DNA from: an uncultured Nitratifractor sp.
GTDB lineage: Bacteria; Campylobacterota; Campylobacteria; Campylobacterales; Sulfurovaceae
Direction of reading: 5' to 3'
Length of the DNA stretch: 35,349 nucleotides
NCBI GenBank assembly: GCA_947311565.1
Contig: CAMZLH010000016.1
Coordinates: 1 to 35,349 of the forward strand
The first letter of the stretch is position 1, and each line of letters begins with the position of its first letter. This document shows, piece by piece, positions 1-9,921 of this stretch. Under the pieces are notes generated by a model, which saw only the letters and a list, made by a program, of their open reading frames with translations, did no database searches and was not told where the DNA came from. A program made the position numbers and the translations under genes.

Positions 1-156
1 CTCAAATCACTTATTCAAGTCGCTTACTCAAGCCACTCTGTGTTTGTGAGGCGTATTATAGGGAAAAAATTATCCTTTGTCAAGAGTTTTTGTTGAATAA
101 TTGAAAAAAAAGTGAAAATAATTAAATTAGCATCTCTTTAGCCCCTATAATAGGTG

Positions 157-1203
157 CTAAAGCATGTTACTCTTTTGGTTAAATTTTTGATTATACTCTA
201 TATAAGCATTAGTAGTTGCTATTAAAAAGGTTGTAACTGCTGGTCCGATAATCATACCCCAAAAACCATAACTACCCATTCCAGCAATAATAGAGAAGAA
301 AATTAATAGCTCATTTATTTTTGTTGGACTTCTTAATATATTGTCTTTAATTATTTTTATAATAAATGGTTTTACAAATGTATCTGCTACTAGCGATATA
401 ATCACTACAGAGTATACAGCTATAGTAATTGCACTACTAGCATCTATCTTACTCCATGCTAGTAGTGCAACTGGTAACCAAACTATTATACCTCCTACAA
501 CAGGAATTAAAGATGCAAACCCATATATAAATCCTAATAGTAATCCATTAAATCCATACTCAGATATAAATAGACCAAACAGAAGCCCTTCTAGTACTGC
601 TGTTACAATAATAGAGTAGAATACAATCTCTATAGTAGAAGAGACTTCATTTAATAAGTAGTTACCCCTTTTTCGTGTTGTGGGCATTAAAGATACTATT
701 AGGCTCATTATCTTCTCTTGATTATATACAAATACAGCATAAAAAAGAACTACTAAAAGTGTATCTTTAATAAACTCTATACCCTTCGTACTCATTTTTC
801 CTATATATATAGATAAATTTTGTATATATGGAACAATTTCATTAGTTGTTAAATACTTATTTGCAATATCTTTAATATATGGAATATCAGAGACTAAGCT
901 TCTACTTTTAGCCAATATAGTATTAATTGATACTGTATCTATTTGTGTTATATAGGTTATACCTACAGTTGCAATATACCCTATAGGTGCAATTATTAGT
1001 AAAACCATAAATATTACTGTTACTAGAGTTGATAGTTTTTTAGAGTGGAATTTCTCGGCAAAATACCTTGTTAAGTTAGATGTTGCCATTGCAAGGAGTA
1101 TTGCCACAACAATAGGTAATATAAATGGCTGAAATATAGAGTATGCAGCTAATAAGCCTAAAATAAAAAAAATTAGTATATATATATTAGAACTACTATT
1201 CAA
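157..1203 (-). CDS. AI-2E family transporter / PerM-like membrane protein
   Basis: ORF 157..1221; multiple TM segments and the conserved [21 protein letters not shown]-type motif. A TTG start at 1203 with GGAGG 5 nt upstream looks better than the ORF-track start at 1221. Confidence 0.85.
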   Translation of the reverse strand: MNSSSNIYILIFFILGLLAAYSIFQPFILPIVVAILLAMATSNLTRYFAEKFHSKKLSTLVTVIFMVLLIIAPIGYIATVGITYITQIDTVSINTILAKSRSLVSDIPYIKDIANKYLTTNEIVPYIQNLSIYIGKMSTKGIEFIKDTLLVVLFYAVFVYNQEKIMSLIVSLMPTTRKRGNYLLNEVSSTIEIVFYSIIVTAVLEGLLFGLFISEYGFNGLLLGFIYGFASLIPVVGGIIVWLPVALLAWSKIDASSAITIAVYSVVIISLVADTFVKPFIIKIIKDNILRSPTKINELLIFFSIIAGMGSYGFWGMIIGPAVTTFLIATTNAYIEYNQKFNQKSNML

Positions 1204-2212
1204 AAAGTCCTCCTTGCTCAATATTAGGTGGTGTCAATTTTAACATTTCGTAAGTTTTTACTGTTGCAATTCTACCTCTTGCAGTTTTCTCTACATAACC
1301 ATTTGCTATTAAATATGGTTCTAAAACATCTTCTATTGTTCCTTCATCTTCACTTAAAGCTGCTGCAACTGTAGAGAGCCCCATTGGTCGACCCCTAGCA
1401 GATGCTAGAAGGTTTAATAGTTTCAAATCTTGTTCATCAAAACCTACACTATTAACACCAAGTTGCTCTAATGCAAATACGGTAGTCTTAAGCAATATTT
1501 TACTCTCATCTGATACATCTGCAAAATCTCTAACTCTTCTTAAAAGTCTAAGTGCTATTCTAGGCGTTCCTCTACTTCTTTTTGCTATCTCTAATGCAGA
1601 TGACTCTTCTATATCTCTCTCTAGCTTACTACTAGCTTGTTTAATAATTATTGATAGCTCCTCTATAGAGTAAAACTCCATTCTAAAGTGCATACCAAAA
1701 CGCTCTCGAAGAGGATTACTAAGCATACCTGCTCTTGTTGTTGCTCCAATTAGAGTAAAGCGTGGTAGGTCAATTTTAACAGCTTGTGCTGCAGGTCCTG
1801 AACCTATTATTATATCTAGTCTATAATCCTCCATAGCTGGGTATAAAATCTCTTCTACTGCAGGAGAAAGGCGATGAATCTCATCTATAAATAAAATATC
1901 ACCCTCTTCTACGTTAGTAAGAAGAGCTGCTAAATCTCCACTCTTCTCTATCATTGGAGCGGCAGTAGTTTTAATATTACTACTCATCTGTGTAGCAATT
2001 ATATTAGAAAGTGTAGTTTTTCCAAGACCTGGTGGTCCATAAAAGAGTACATGATCAAGTGCTTCACCTCTTTTTATACTAGCTTCTATAAAGACTTTAA
2101 GATTAGATTTTATTCGCTCTTGTCCAATATACTCATCCCACTTACTAGGACGAAGTGTAGTCTCTACACTCTCTTCGCCTTCAAATCTCTCAATCTCTAC
2201 AATGCGTTGCAT
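1196..2212 (-). CDS. ruvB: Holliday junction branch migration DNA helicase RuvB
   Basis: Strong RuvB motifs: [76 protein letters not shown]. Confidence 0.98.
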   Translation of the reverse strand: MQRIVEIERFEGEESVETTLRPSKWDEYIGQERIKSNLKVFIEASIKRGEALDHVLFYGPPGLGKTTLSNIIATQMSSNIKTTAAPMIEKSGDLAALLTNVEEGDILFIDEIHRLSPAVEEILYPAMEDYRLDIIIGSGPAAQAVKIDLPRFTLIGATTRAGMLSNPLRERFGMHFRMEFYSIEELSIIIKQASSKLERDIEESSALEIAKRSRGTPRIALRLLRRVRDFADVSDESKILLKTTVFALEQLGVNSVGFDEQDLKLLNLLASARGRPMGLSTVAAALSEDEGTIEDVLEPYLIANGYVEKTARGRIATVKTYEMLKLTPPNIEQGGLFE

Positions 2213-2216
2213 TAAT

Positions 2217-2513
2217 CTACTTTACAATTAAGTTATTAACAACTTCACCAACGCCATCTACACTTCTAGCAATCTGTCCTGCAAGCTCTTTATTAACATC
2301 ACTATCTACAAATCCGCTAAGCTGTACTACACCTTGATAAGCATTAACATGTACATTTAATCCCTCTAGTCCCTTCTGATCAACAAGTGCTGTCTTAACC
2401 TTTGCAACCAAAACAGTATCATTTACATATGTACCAACACTACCTCTTCCTGCTGTAGATACACATCCATTTATTGTAAATAACAATCCTATAATAAGTA
2501 ATAATTTTTTCAT
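2217..2513 (-). CDS. BON-domain lipoprotein
   Basis: Lipobox-like LLFTINGC signal, then a BON-type domain ([33 protein letters not shown]...VVNNLIV). Confidence 0.85.
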   Translation of the reverse strand: MKKLLLIIGLLFTINGCVSTAGRGSVGTYVNDTVLVAKVKTALVDQKGLEGLNVHVNAYQGVVQLSGFVDSDVNKELAGQIARSVDGVGEVVNNLIVK

Positions 2514-2522
2514 TTTTTCTCC

Positions 2523-3332
2523 TTAGTAACTATATCTATCTGTTGGGAATTTACCCTCTTTAACCTCATCTACATACTCTCCTAGTGCTTCTCTTATTAA
2601 GTTTGCACCATCTAAATATTTCTTAACAAATTTAGGAGTAAACTCTTCAAAAAACCCAAACATATCACTCCAAACTAGAACTTGACCATCACACCCTAGC
2701 CCAGCACCAATTCCTATTGTAGGGATCGATATCTCATCTGTTATTTTAGCTGCTACATCTGTTTTAATGCCCTCTAAGACCATAGCAAATGCACCTGCTT
2801 GCTCTAACATTTTAGCATCTTTTAAAAGTTCTGCCTCATCTTCTGGCGTTTTGCCACGAACTATATATCCACCATCACCTCTAACAAATTGAGGCATTAA
2901 TCCAATATGAGAAACTACGGCAATACCATTTTTAGTCAAGTGTTCCACAATATCTACTCTATCACTTCCACCCTCTATTTTAATTGCATCTGCATCTGTC
3001 TCTTTATATACTCGTACAGCATTTTTTAGTGCCTCTTCTTTACTATTATAGCTTCCATATGGCATATCAAATACCACTAATGGCGTATTTGCACCGTTAC
3101 AAACTGCTTTAGTATGATATATCATCTGCTCTAAATTTGCACTTAATGTATCATTTCTACCCAAAAAACTCATATTTAAACTATCGCCCACTAAAATCAT
3201 ATCTACTTGAGACTCAAAAAGATTAGCAAATAGTCTATCATAAGCTGTTATCATAACTATTTTTTCACTACCTTTATACTTAGCAATGCTCTTTACTGTA
3301 ACTTTTTTTCTATTTTCAGAATGAATACTCAT
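2523..3332 (-). CDS. panB: 3-methyl-2-oxobutanoate hydroxymethyltransferase
   Basis: PanB motifs: MITAYDRLFANLFE, VDMILVGDSLNM, DAIKIEGG, HIGLMPQ, IPTIGIGAGLGCDGQVLVWSDMFG. Confidence 0.97.
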   Translation of the reverse strand: MSIHSENRKKVTVKSIAKYKGSEKIVMITAYDRLFANLFESQVDMILVGDSLNMSFLGRNDTLSANLEQMIYHTKAVCNGANTPLVVFDMPYGSYNSKEEALKNAVRVYKETDADAIKIEGGSDRVDIVEHLTKNGIAVVSHIGLMPQFVRGDGGYIVRGKTPEDEAELLKDAKMLEQAGAFAMVLEGIKTDVAAKITDEISIPTIGIGAGLGCDGQVLVWSDMFGFFEEFTPKFVKKYLDGANLIREALGEYVDEVKEGKFPTDRYSY

Positions 3333-3414
3333 AATTTTGCTCCATTATTCTATATGTTCATTTTATCCAAAAAAAGTATAATTACATTAAAATGTTTAAA
3401 AAAAGGTTATAGTT

Positions 3415-4155
3415 GTGAAAAAATTGGTAGCATATATCACTTCATCTTATCCCGATTCTAATTTTACAATAGATTTAGCAAATAAATTATCTGAGTCTGG
3501 TGTTGATTATTTAGAACTTGGTATTCCATTCTCGGACCCTGTTGCAGATGGTCCAATAATTGAGGCTGCAAACCTTAAAGCGTTGCAAAATGGCTTTAAA
3601 TTAGAGCATCTTTTTACTATATCTAAAGAGATAGCACCTATTATAGATACTTTATGGATGGGTTACTTTAATCCATTTTACCATAAGGGTTTAGATACAT
3701 TTATAAAAGAAGCAAGTAGCAGTGGCATTAAAGGTTTTATTATACCAGACTTACCACATGAAGAGGCACTAAAGTATAAACCACAAATAGAGGCTGCAAA
3801 TTTAAGCTTAATAGACTTTGTAGCACCAACAGATTCAAAAGATAGAGTAGAAAAGATTATAAAAGATGCAAAAGAGTTTATCTATATGGTAGCATATGCC
3901 GGAATAACAGGTAGTGGAAAGAGTGAAAATTTACAAGAGTTAATTGCAAATGTTAAACAAGTATCTAACACACCACTATATATTGGATTTGGTGTTAATG
4001 AACAAAATGCAAAAGAGAAAGTAGATGGTGTAGATGGTGTTATAGTAGGATCAGAGTTTGTAAAAGTACTACTAGATGAAAGTATAAACTATACACAAAA
4101 ACAAGATAAAATTGCAACTATTGCAAAAAATATTAAAAGTAGAATTAACGAATAA
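3415..4155 (+). CDS. trpA: tryptophan synthase alpha chain
   Basis: GTG start; TrpA motifs LELGIPFSDPVADGPIIEAAN, GFIIPDLPHEEA, GITGSGKS, GFGVNEQNAKEKVDGVDGVIVGSEFVK. Confidence 0.97.
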   Translation: MKKLVAYITSSYPDSNFTIDLANKLSESGVDYLELGIPFSDPVADGPIIEAANLKALQNGFKLEHLFTISKEIAPIIDTLWMGYFNPFYHKGLDTFIKEASSSGIKGFIIPDLPHEEALKYKPQIEAANLSLIDFVAPTDSKDRVEKIIKDAKEFIYMVAYAGITGSGKSENLQELIANVKQVSNTPLYIGFGVNEQNAKEKVDGVDGVIVGSEFVKVLLDESINYTQKQDKIATIAKNIKSRINE

Positions 4156-4219
4156 CAATTTAGAGAGTTATTGAGACTAAACAACTATTATATTTTATAA
4201 ACCAAATTAAAGGAAAGTA

Positions 4220-4999
4220 ATGTTTCATTGGAATATAGACCCAGTTTTATTAAATTTAGGTCTACTTAAACTGCACTGGTATGGGCTTTTGTTTGCTATA
4301 GGACTTCTGGGAGCATACATGATTACAGAATCAATGTTTAAAAAAGAGGCTCTAGATATAAAAGCAGTTGAACCTCTTTTTTTACATATTTTTATTGGAA
4401 TGATTGTAGGATCAAGAGTGTTTCATGTTCTCTTTTATGACCTTAGCTACTACTTAGCACACCCCATAGAGATATTTTATATATGGCAAGGTGGATTAGC
4501 TAGCCATGGTGGATTTTTAGGTGTAATTACAGCTCTATGGATATTTAGTAAAAAATATAACATCTCTCTTGATTGGCTACTATCTCGTGGTGCAATTGGA
4601 GCAATGTTTATCGCTACATTTATTAGAATTGGAAACTTTTTTAACTCAGAGATAGTAGGTGATAGAACTAATACTAATTGGGGTGTAATTTTTGATCGTA
4701 TTGATAGCTTTCCAAGACACCCAGTAGTGCTATATGAATCGTTTAGCTACTTTTTAATCTTTATTCTACTATATGCACTTTACAAAACAATATCTTATAA
4801 AAAATTTACAAAAATTGCTTTTGGCTTGGTACTTGTTTTAGGTTTTGGATCAAGACTATTTATAGAACAATTCAAAAGCATTCAATCAGAATTTGCTTCT
4901 GCTCTGCCATTAAGTATGGGGCAAATACTAAGTATTCCATTTTTATTAGTTGGACTCTTTTTATTAATTAAAGGATTATATAGTGCTAAGTCTGCTTAG
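4220..4999 (+). CDS. lgt: prolipoprotein diacylglyceryl transferase
   Basis: Lgt signature IRIGNFFNSEIVGDRTNTNWGVIF and WYGLLFAIGLL, WQGGLASHGGFLG, HPVVLYES. Confidence 0.97.
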   Translation: MFHWNIDPVLLNLGLLKLHWYGLLFAIGLLGAYMITESMFKKEALDIKAVEPLFLHIFIGMIVGSRVFHVLFYDLSYYLAHPIEIFYIWQGGLASHGGFLGVITALWIFSKKYNISLDWLLSRGAIGAMFIATFIRIGNFFNSEIVGDRTNTNWGVIFDRIDSFPRHPVVLYESFSYFLIFILLYALYKTISYKKFTKIAFGLVLVLGFGSRLFIEQFKSIQSEFASALPLSMGQILSIPFLLVGLFLLIKGLYSAKSA

Positions 5000-5579
5000 T
5001 GGACTTACACTTGGATTTGGAGCTGCTATACCACTTGGACCTATAAATATACTTATCATGAGCAATGCACTAAACTCTTATAAAAATGCTGTTTCTATTG
5101 GATTTGGTGCTATGAGTGCAGATATAATCTATCTACTGCTAACCCTTAGTGGGGCTCTACACTTTGCTAATAATCCTAAGGTTTTAAAGGTAATATCTAT
5201 ATTTGGAGTACTATTTCTGATATATATTGCTTGGCAAATATTTAAAAGTAGAGATAATAAAATTATAAAAGATAAAAGTGAATCTAATAATAATATCTTA
5301 AAAAACTACTTTAAAGGTTTAAGCTTAACTCTATTAAACCCTTATACAATAGGATTTTGGTTAAGTGTTAGCGCTACAATTACAACTAAAAATCTTAATC
5401 CCTTATTTACACTATATGGGGTTGTTATAGCTATAATTATTTGGATTACATTAATGCCTCTATTTATATATAAAAGTAAACACCTTATATCTAAAGAGAT
5501 ATCAAAATATCTATCTATTGCCTCATCTCTTGTAATGGTTTACTTTGCAGCCATGCTACTCTACGCCTTGACAAAATAG
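4983..5579 (+). CDS. LysE family translocator
   Basis: Polytopic membrane protein with LysE/RhtB N-terminus (GFGAAIPLGPINILIMSNAL) and LLNPYTIGFW motif. Confidence 0.85.
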   Translation: MLSLLSGLTLGFGAAIPLGPINILIMSNALNSYKNAVSIGFGAMSADIIYLLLTLSGALHFANNPKVLKVISIFGVLFLIYIAWQIFKSRDNKIIKDKSESNNNILKNYFKGLSLTLLNPYTIGFWLSVSATITTKNLNPLFTLYGVVIAIIIWITLMPLFIYKSKHLISKEISKYLSIASSLVMVYFAAMLLYALTK

Positions 5580-5596
5580 ATAAAATATTGTATTAT
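5568..5596 (+). promoter_or_regulatory. sigma70-like promoter for the tmRNA gene
   Basis: TTGACA (5568-5573), 17-nt spacer, TATTAT (5591-5596); the -10 ends 18 nt before the predicted mature tmRNA 5' end. Confidence 0.75.
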
Positions 5597-5614
5597 ATCT
5601 CTCCTCTTAAATGG

Positions 5615-5987
5615 GGGGGCGACTTGGTTTCGACTGGAGTAGTCGGGGCTATGTGCATGCCGGACTGAGCAATTCCGTTACACGGCTCACAGCGAACAAA
5701 CGCAAACAATACAGATTATCGTCCAGCTTACGCAGCAGCGTAAGTCATTAACCCCGCAATAGCGGAGGACTGCCCTGCCAGCGAGTGTCATCTTAACTGG
5801 ATTTTGGGTATCACAATCTGATGACTATATCTATTAGAAGCCATGCTGATAGATGAATCTTTGGCTGGCATAGTATAGCTTTGGGTGTTGAGCGAAACTG
5901 TGCGAGATTAATCAACACCGACTAAGCATGTAGAGTCATAGTTCTAGCTATTTTAGGACAGGGGTTCAATTCCCCTCGCCTCCACCA
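5615..5987 (+). ncRNA. ssrA: transfer-messenger RNA (tmRNA), tag peptide ANNTDYRPAYAAA
   Basis: 5' GGGGGCGACTTGGTTTCGACTGG and 3' GGGGTTCAATTCCCCTCGCCTCCACCA form a tRNA-like acceptor/T-arm. Tag ORF at 5702..5743: GCA AAC AAT ACA GAT TAT CGT CCA GCT TAC GCA GCA GCG TAA. Confidence 0.97.
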
Positions 5988-5988
5988 A

Positions 5989-6534
5989 TTAACAACTTTT
6001 TTTTAATTTTTTCTCTTTATGAACAGAACGTTTCCATAGCCAATTTAAAAGTATATATATCAAATAAGAGACAACTGTAGAGTAGAGTGCTGTACCAACA
6101 TACAAAGGTACTACTATATTATCCCAATTATTTTGAAACCAACTCATTGTAAGCTCAATATTTTCTATACCATCACGACCTAACAGTAGATTTCCTGTTT
6201 TATACTCTAAATACCACAGAGGTGGATAGGTAATAGGATTAGAGAGCCAAACAGTTGCTAAGCCTATTGGAACATTAAATTTTAAAAATGGTGTAGTTGC
6301 TACCACGCCTGCCATCTGCATTGGCATTGGTATAAAACCCCAAAAAAGACCTATTAAAACACCCTTTGTAACAGCCTTTCTATTTGTTGCGAAATAATGT
6401 TTTGGAAGTTTATATTTATCTAAAAACTCTTGAAATTTCGGATGACTAATTGCAAACTTTTTTAAAAAATCTCTTACCATATAAAACCTAACTCTCTTTT
6501 TGTTGAATTCTACCCTCTTTTTGCTTATGCTCAA
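5989..6534 (-). CDS. DUF2062 domain-containing membrane protein
   Basis: GLFWGFIPMPMQM and WLSNPITYPPLWYLEYKTGNLLLG are typical of DUF2062. Start uncertain: TTG at 6534 or ATG at 6480. Confidence 0.8.
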   Translation of the reverse strand: MSISKKRVEFNKKRVRFYMVRDFLKKFAISHPKFQEFLDKYKLPKHYFATNRKAVTKGVLIGLFWGFIPMPMQMAGVVATTPFLKFNVPIGLATVWLSNPITYPPLWYLEYKTGNLLLGRDGIENIELTMSWFQNNWDNIVVPLYVGTALYSTVVSYLIYILLNWLWKRSVHKEKKLKKSC

Positions 6535-7370
6535 GCACCTCTAAGAGATTTTACAATTTTAAAGTAGTCTCTATCTTTATAAGTTAAAACCCCATGCCTA
6601 ACTAAAAAATCTATAATTACTAAATTACAATTTATCTTAAACCTATCACTATCACTTACAAGTTTTGCAACATCTTCAATATCCATTAATTCAAACTTCT
6701 CAACCTCATCATCATTAACTTTAGGTATAAAATCTTTTGGAAGCTCCAAATCATAACAAAAAATTGTATCTTTTAATCCACCTTTGTCATACTGAAATTT
6801 ATAACTTACAAACCCTGTTAAAACTAAATTTTTTGATATATCATAAGGTATAGATGCCTCTTCATAGCACTCTTTTTGAGCATTACTTTTCGGACTTATA
6901 CCATATGGGTGTCCACCTGCAGCTATATGGTCTAACTTTCCAGCATCAAAACCCTTATTTTTAGCTCTTGTAGCTATCCACATCTTTATTTTGCCGTTAT
7001 CTTTAAAATATCCGTTAATATGTACTCCATATCTGTTTATACCTAAAGTAGTAGCACATGCTCTATCAACCAAAGCTAAATGCTTGCTGCTAAAGTCTTT
7101 ACTTAAAGTATATGGCTCATTCATAACTCTGTTTATCTCCCCTTTTTCCAAGAGATAATTGGCAAACTCTGTTAAATCTTGATTTCTATCTTCAAACTTT
7201 TTAGCTTTTAGGGTTATATAGTTATCTTTTTTTATAAAAACTCTACTCTTTAATAGTAAATCCACAGAGCTATCTACAACCTGCCCTACCCTAGTATCAT
7301 CTACAATTAAAGGAGTTTTACCCTCCTCTTTGTAGTTGTTTAATGCTCTTATTTTATCTAAATAGCTCAT
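6531..7370 (-). CDS. DUF4743/NUDIX hydrolase
   Basis: Imperfect Nudix box GGHPYGISPKSNAQKECYEEASIP; N-terminal region like Nudix proteins with a DUF4743-type extension. Confidence 0.75.
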   Translation of the reverse strand: MSYLDKIRALNNYKEEGKTPLIVDDTRVGQVVDSSVDLLLKSRVFIKKDNYITLKAKKFEDRNQDLTEFANYLLEKGEINRVMNEPYTLSKDFSSKHLALVDRACATTLGINRYGVHINGYFKDNGKIKMWIATRAKNKGFDAGKLDHIAAGGHPYGISPKSNAQKECYEEASIPYDISKNLVLTGFVSYKFQYDKGGLKDTIFCYDLELPKDFIPKVNDDEVEKFELMDIEDVAKLVSDSDRFKINCNLVIIDFLVRHGVLTYKDRDYFKIVKSLRGA

Positions 7371-7372
7371 AT

Positions 7373-7642
7373 CTACATTACATAGTTTACATCGCTGTGT
7401 TCATTAAATGCTTTATATATGGCATCTCTCTCCTCTTCACAATCTACTATGCACTCTGCATTAAAACTAGTGAATTTTCCACTTTTAGATACATTACTAA
7501 ATTTACAACTATGCTCTTTATCTTTTAGTATCTCTTTTATTATCTCTTCTAATTTACTCTTATCTTTTCCTATTACTTTAAACCCCCACTTTATAGGGTA
7601 CTCTATTTTTGGTTTTTCTTCAAATTTATTATCTAGTATCAT
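7373..7642 (-). CDS. DUF493 family (YbeD-like) protein
   Basis: IEYPIKWGFKVIGKDK... and YKAFNEHSDVNYVM match the DUF493 pattern. ATG at 7642 with GGAG upstream preferred over 7684. Confidence 0.75.
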   Translation of the reverse strand: MILDNKFEEKPKIEYPIKWGFKVIGKDKSKLEEIIKEILKDKEHSCKFSNVSKSGKFTSFNAECIVDCEEERDAIYKAFNEHSDVNYVM

Positions 7643-7652
7643 ACTCTGCTCC

Positions 7653-8123
7653 TTATCTATTAAAATCTCCACTCTTACCACCACTCTTTTGCTCTAACTG
7701 AATATTTTTAATTACCATACCCTTATCTATCGCTTTTAGCATATCATAAATTGTAAGTAGTCCTACGCTAACAGCTGTAAGTGCCTCCATTTCAACACCT
7801 GTTTTACCTACTAGTTTTGCTTTTGCATATAGTTTAAAAGCTGGTATCTCTGGTATCTCCTCTACCTCTATTTTTACAGATGTAAGCATAAGTGGATGGC
7901 ACATAGGTATTAAGTTGCTTGTCTGCTTTGCTCCACTAATTGCTGCAATTACTGCTGTTTGTAAAACCGGACCCTTTTTGGCACTATTTGTAACAACTGC
8001 TTCATAAGCCTCTCTTGTTACCTCTATAACTCCACTTGCAACTGCAACTCTTGTTGTATTATCTTTGTTAGAAACATCTACCATAGTTGGTGTATTATTC
8101 TCATCTAAATGTGTTAATTTCAT
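7653..8123 (-). CDS. moaC: cyclic pyranopterin monophosphate synthase MoaC
   Basis: MoaC motifs: [62 protein letters not shown]. Confidence 0.97.
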   Translation of the reverse strand: MKLTHLDENNTPTMVDVSNKDNTTRVAVASGVIEVTREAYEAVVTNSAKKGPVLQTAVIAAISGAKQTSNLIPMCHPLMLTSVKIEVEEIPEIPAFKLYAKAKLVGKTGVEMEALTAVSVGLLTIYDMLKAIDKGMVIKNIQLEQKSGGKSGDFNR

Positions 8124-8257
8124 GCATCTCCTTATATTAAATAGTTTTTAATGTATTTTATCATATAAATAAAAATATATAAAGAAAAAAAGGTATATAA
8201 TAGCATTATAATTTGCAATTATTATACAAATTACAAAATATTATACAAAGGATAGTT

Positions 8258-9688
8258 ATGTCGGAAAAGAGTAAAATTAGTAAAAAAGAGTATCTTAAGG
8301 GATGGATACCATATAGAATAAAAAGATATTGGGCATATATTGCAGCAACCATTATTGCTCTAGCTCTTCCATGGATAAAATTTAGTGATAATCACTTCTT
8401 TTTATTAAACTTTGATCAAAAGCAACTTCACTTCTTATTTACAAGATTTGATATGCAAGAACTTTATATTATGCCTTTCTTGCTTATGATGCTATTTTTA
8501 GGTATATTTGCATTAACTGCCTTTGCAGGTCGTGCTTGGTGTGGTTGGGCTTGTCCTCAAACAATCTTTAGAGTTATCTATCGTGACCTTTTAGAGACAA
8601 AACTTTTAGGTATTAGAAAGTCTATTAAAAATAAACAAAAAGATCCTGATTACAAAAAGAATGCTGCTAAAAGAGCAATTGCAATGCTTATTTGGTCTCT
8701 TTTAGCTATAGTTGCAGCAGCAGACTTTATGTGGTTTTTTATACCGCCAGAGACTTTCTTTAACTATTTACAAAGCCCATCTGAACACACTGTAATGATT
8801 GGTTTTGTTATTGGAGTAGCACTATTTTTAGTAGCAGACATTGTATTTATTAAAGAGGATTTTTGTGTATATATATGCCCATATAGCCGTGTTCAGTCAG
8901 TTCTATTTGATGAAGATACAATTATGGCCGTATACGACCCAATTAGAGGTGGTAGTATTTATGAAGGTCATGGTCAAGAGAAACATAAACTATTTGATAA
9001 ACAAAAAGATCTACAAGCTGCTAACTCTAGTGCAGAGTGCACAACTTGTGAAAGCTGCGTTACTGTTTGTCCTACACATATCGATATTAGAAAAGGCTTG
9101 CAATTAGAGTGTATTAACTGCCTTGAGTGTGTAGATGCTTGTACAAATGTTATGGGTGCACTTAACAAACCAAGTCTTGTACAGTGGTCGAGTGAGAGAG
9201 AGACAGAGAAACACGAAGGTAAAACTAGATACTTAAGACCTAAAGTATTAGGGTATGCCGGTGTTTTAACTGCTGTTATGGTAGCAATGTTTGTAATGGG
9301 TAGCAAAAAAGAGAATATGCTACTAAATATTAACAAAGATACAAGACTATACAAAGTATTAGGAGATGGCAGTGTTGAAAATAGCTATCTTGGACTATTC
9401 CAAAATACTGACAATAAAGCTCATACATACTACTTTAGTGTAGATAACAAAAATATAGAGATTGTTAGACCTAACAAAGAATTTAAACTTGGTGCCAGAA
9501 GTAAGCGTAAAAAAGCTATTGTTCTAAGAGCTAAAAAGCCTCTAATTGCTAATGCAAAAGATGATACATCAGTACCAATTACTATTAATGCATATGCATT
9601 AGATGATAAGAAGAGAGTTAATATCTTTAGAAAAGCCGTATTTATATATCCTAGTAAAAAACACTTAGATGAGAAAATGGCTAAATAG
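8258..9688 (+). CDS. ccoG: cytochrome c oxidase accessory protein CcoG
   Basis: GRAWCGWACPQTIFR, CVYICPYSRVQSVLFD, and two 4Fe-4S motifs CTTCESCVTVCP and CINCLECVDAC. ATG at 8258 has AAAGGA upstream; ORF-track start is 8213. Confidence 0.95.
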   Translation: MSEKSKISKKEYLKGWIPYRIKRYWAYIAATIIALALPWIKFSDNHFFLLNFDQKQLHFLFTRFDMQELYIMPFLLMMLFLGIFALTAFAGRAWCGWACPQTIFRVIYRDLLETKLLGIRKSIKNKQKDPDYKKNAAKRAIAMLIWSLLAIVAAADFMWFFIPPETFFNYLQSPSEHTVMIGFVIGVALFLVADIVFIKEDFCVYICPYSRVQSVLFDEDTIMAVYDPIRGGSIYEGHGQEKHKLFDKQKDLQAANSSAECTTCESCVTVCPTHIDIRKGLQLECINCLECVDACTNVMGALNKPSLVQWSSERETEKHEGKTRYLRPKVLGYAGVLTAVMVAMFVMGSKKENMLLNINKDTRLYKVLGDGSVENSYLGLFQNTDNKAHTYYFSVDNKNIEIVRPNKEFKLGARSKRKKAIVLRAKKPLIANAKDDTSVPITINAYALDDKKRVNIFRKAVFIYPSKKHLDEKMAK

Positions 9689-9921
9689 CCTTCTCCATCT
9701 ATACTACTTTTATCACTCAAATTATTACCTCACTAAGTAAATAGATCAATACCTGAAAGAGAGGTAATAAAATCTTAAACTGTTACAATTATATACATTT
9801 CTTACTAAATTGTATAATTTTAAATATTACTTTTTAAATAAGAGTATTTTTATCCTATTTAAGCTATACTTCTTTTATCACTTCATTAGGAAGTAACAAA
9901 TATAAATTTTAAGGATTAAAA

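Noticed and set aside
341-619. Plus-strand ORF within the AI-2E transporter gene
   Set aside because: Antisense to a strongly supported membrane protein; composition is a reflection of that gene.
7419-7697. Plus-strand 92-aa hydrophobic ORF antisense to the DUF493 gene
   Set aside because: Antisense shadow of a Lys/Glu-rich gene; Leu/Ser composition expected from complement, no start signal seen.
8974-9354. 126-aa minus-strand ORF antisense to ccoG
   Set aside because: Shadow ORF within well-supported CcoG coding sequence including its ferredoxin Cys motifs.
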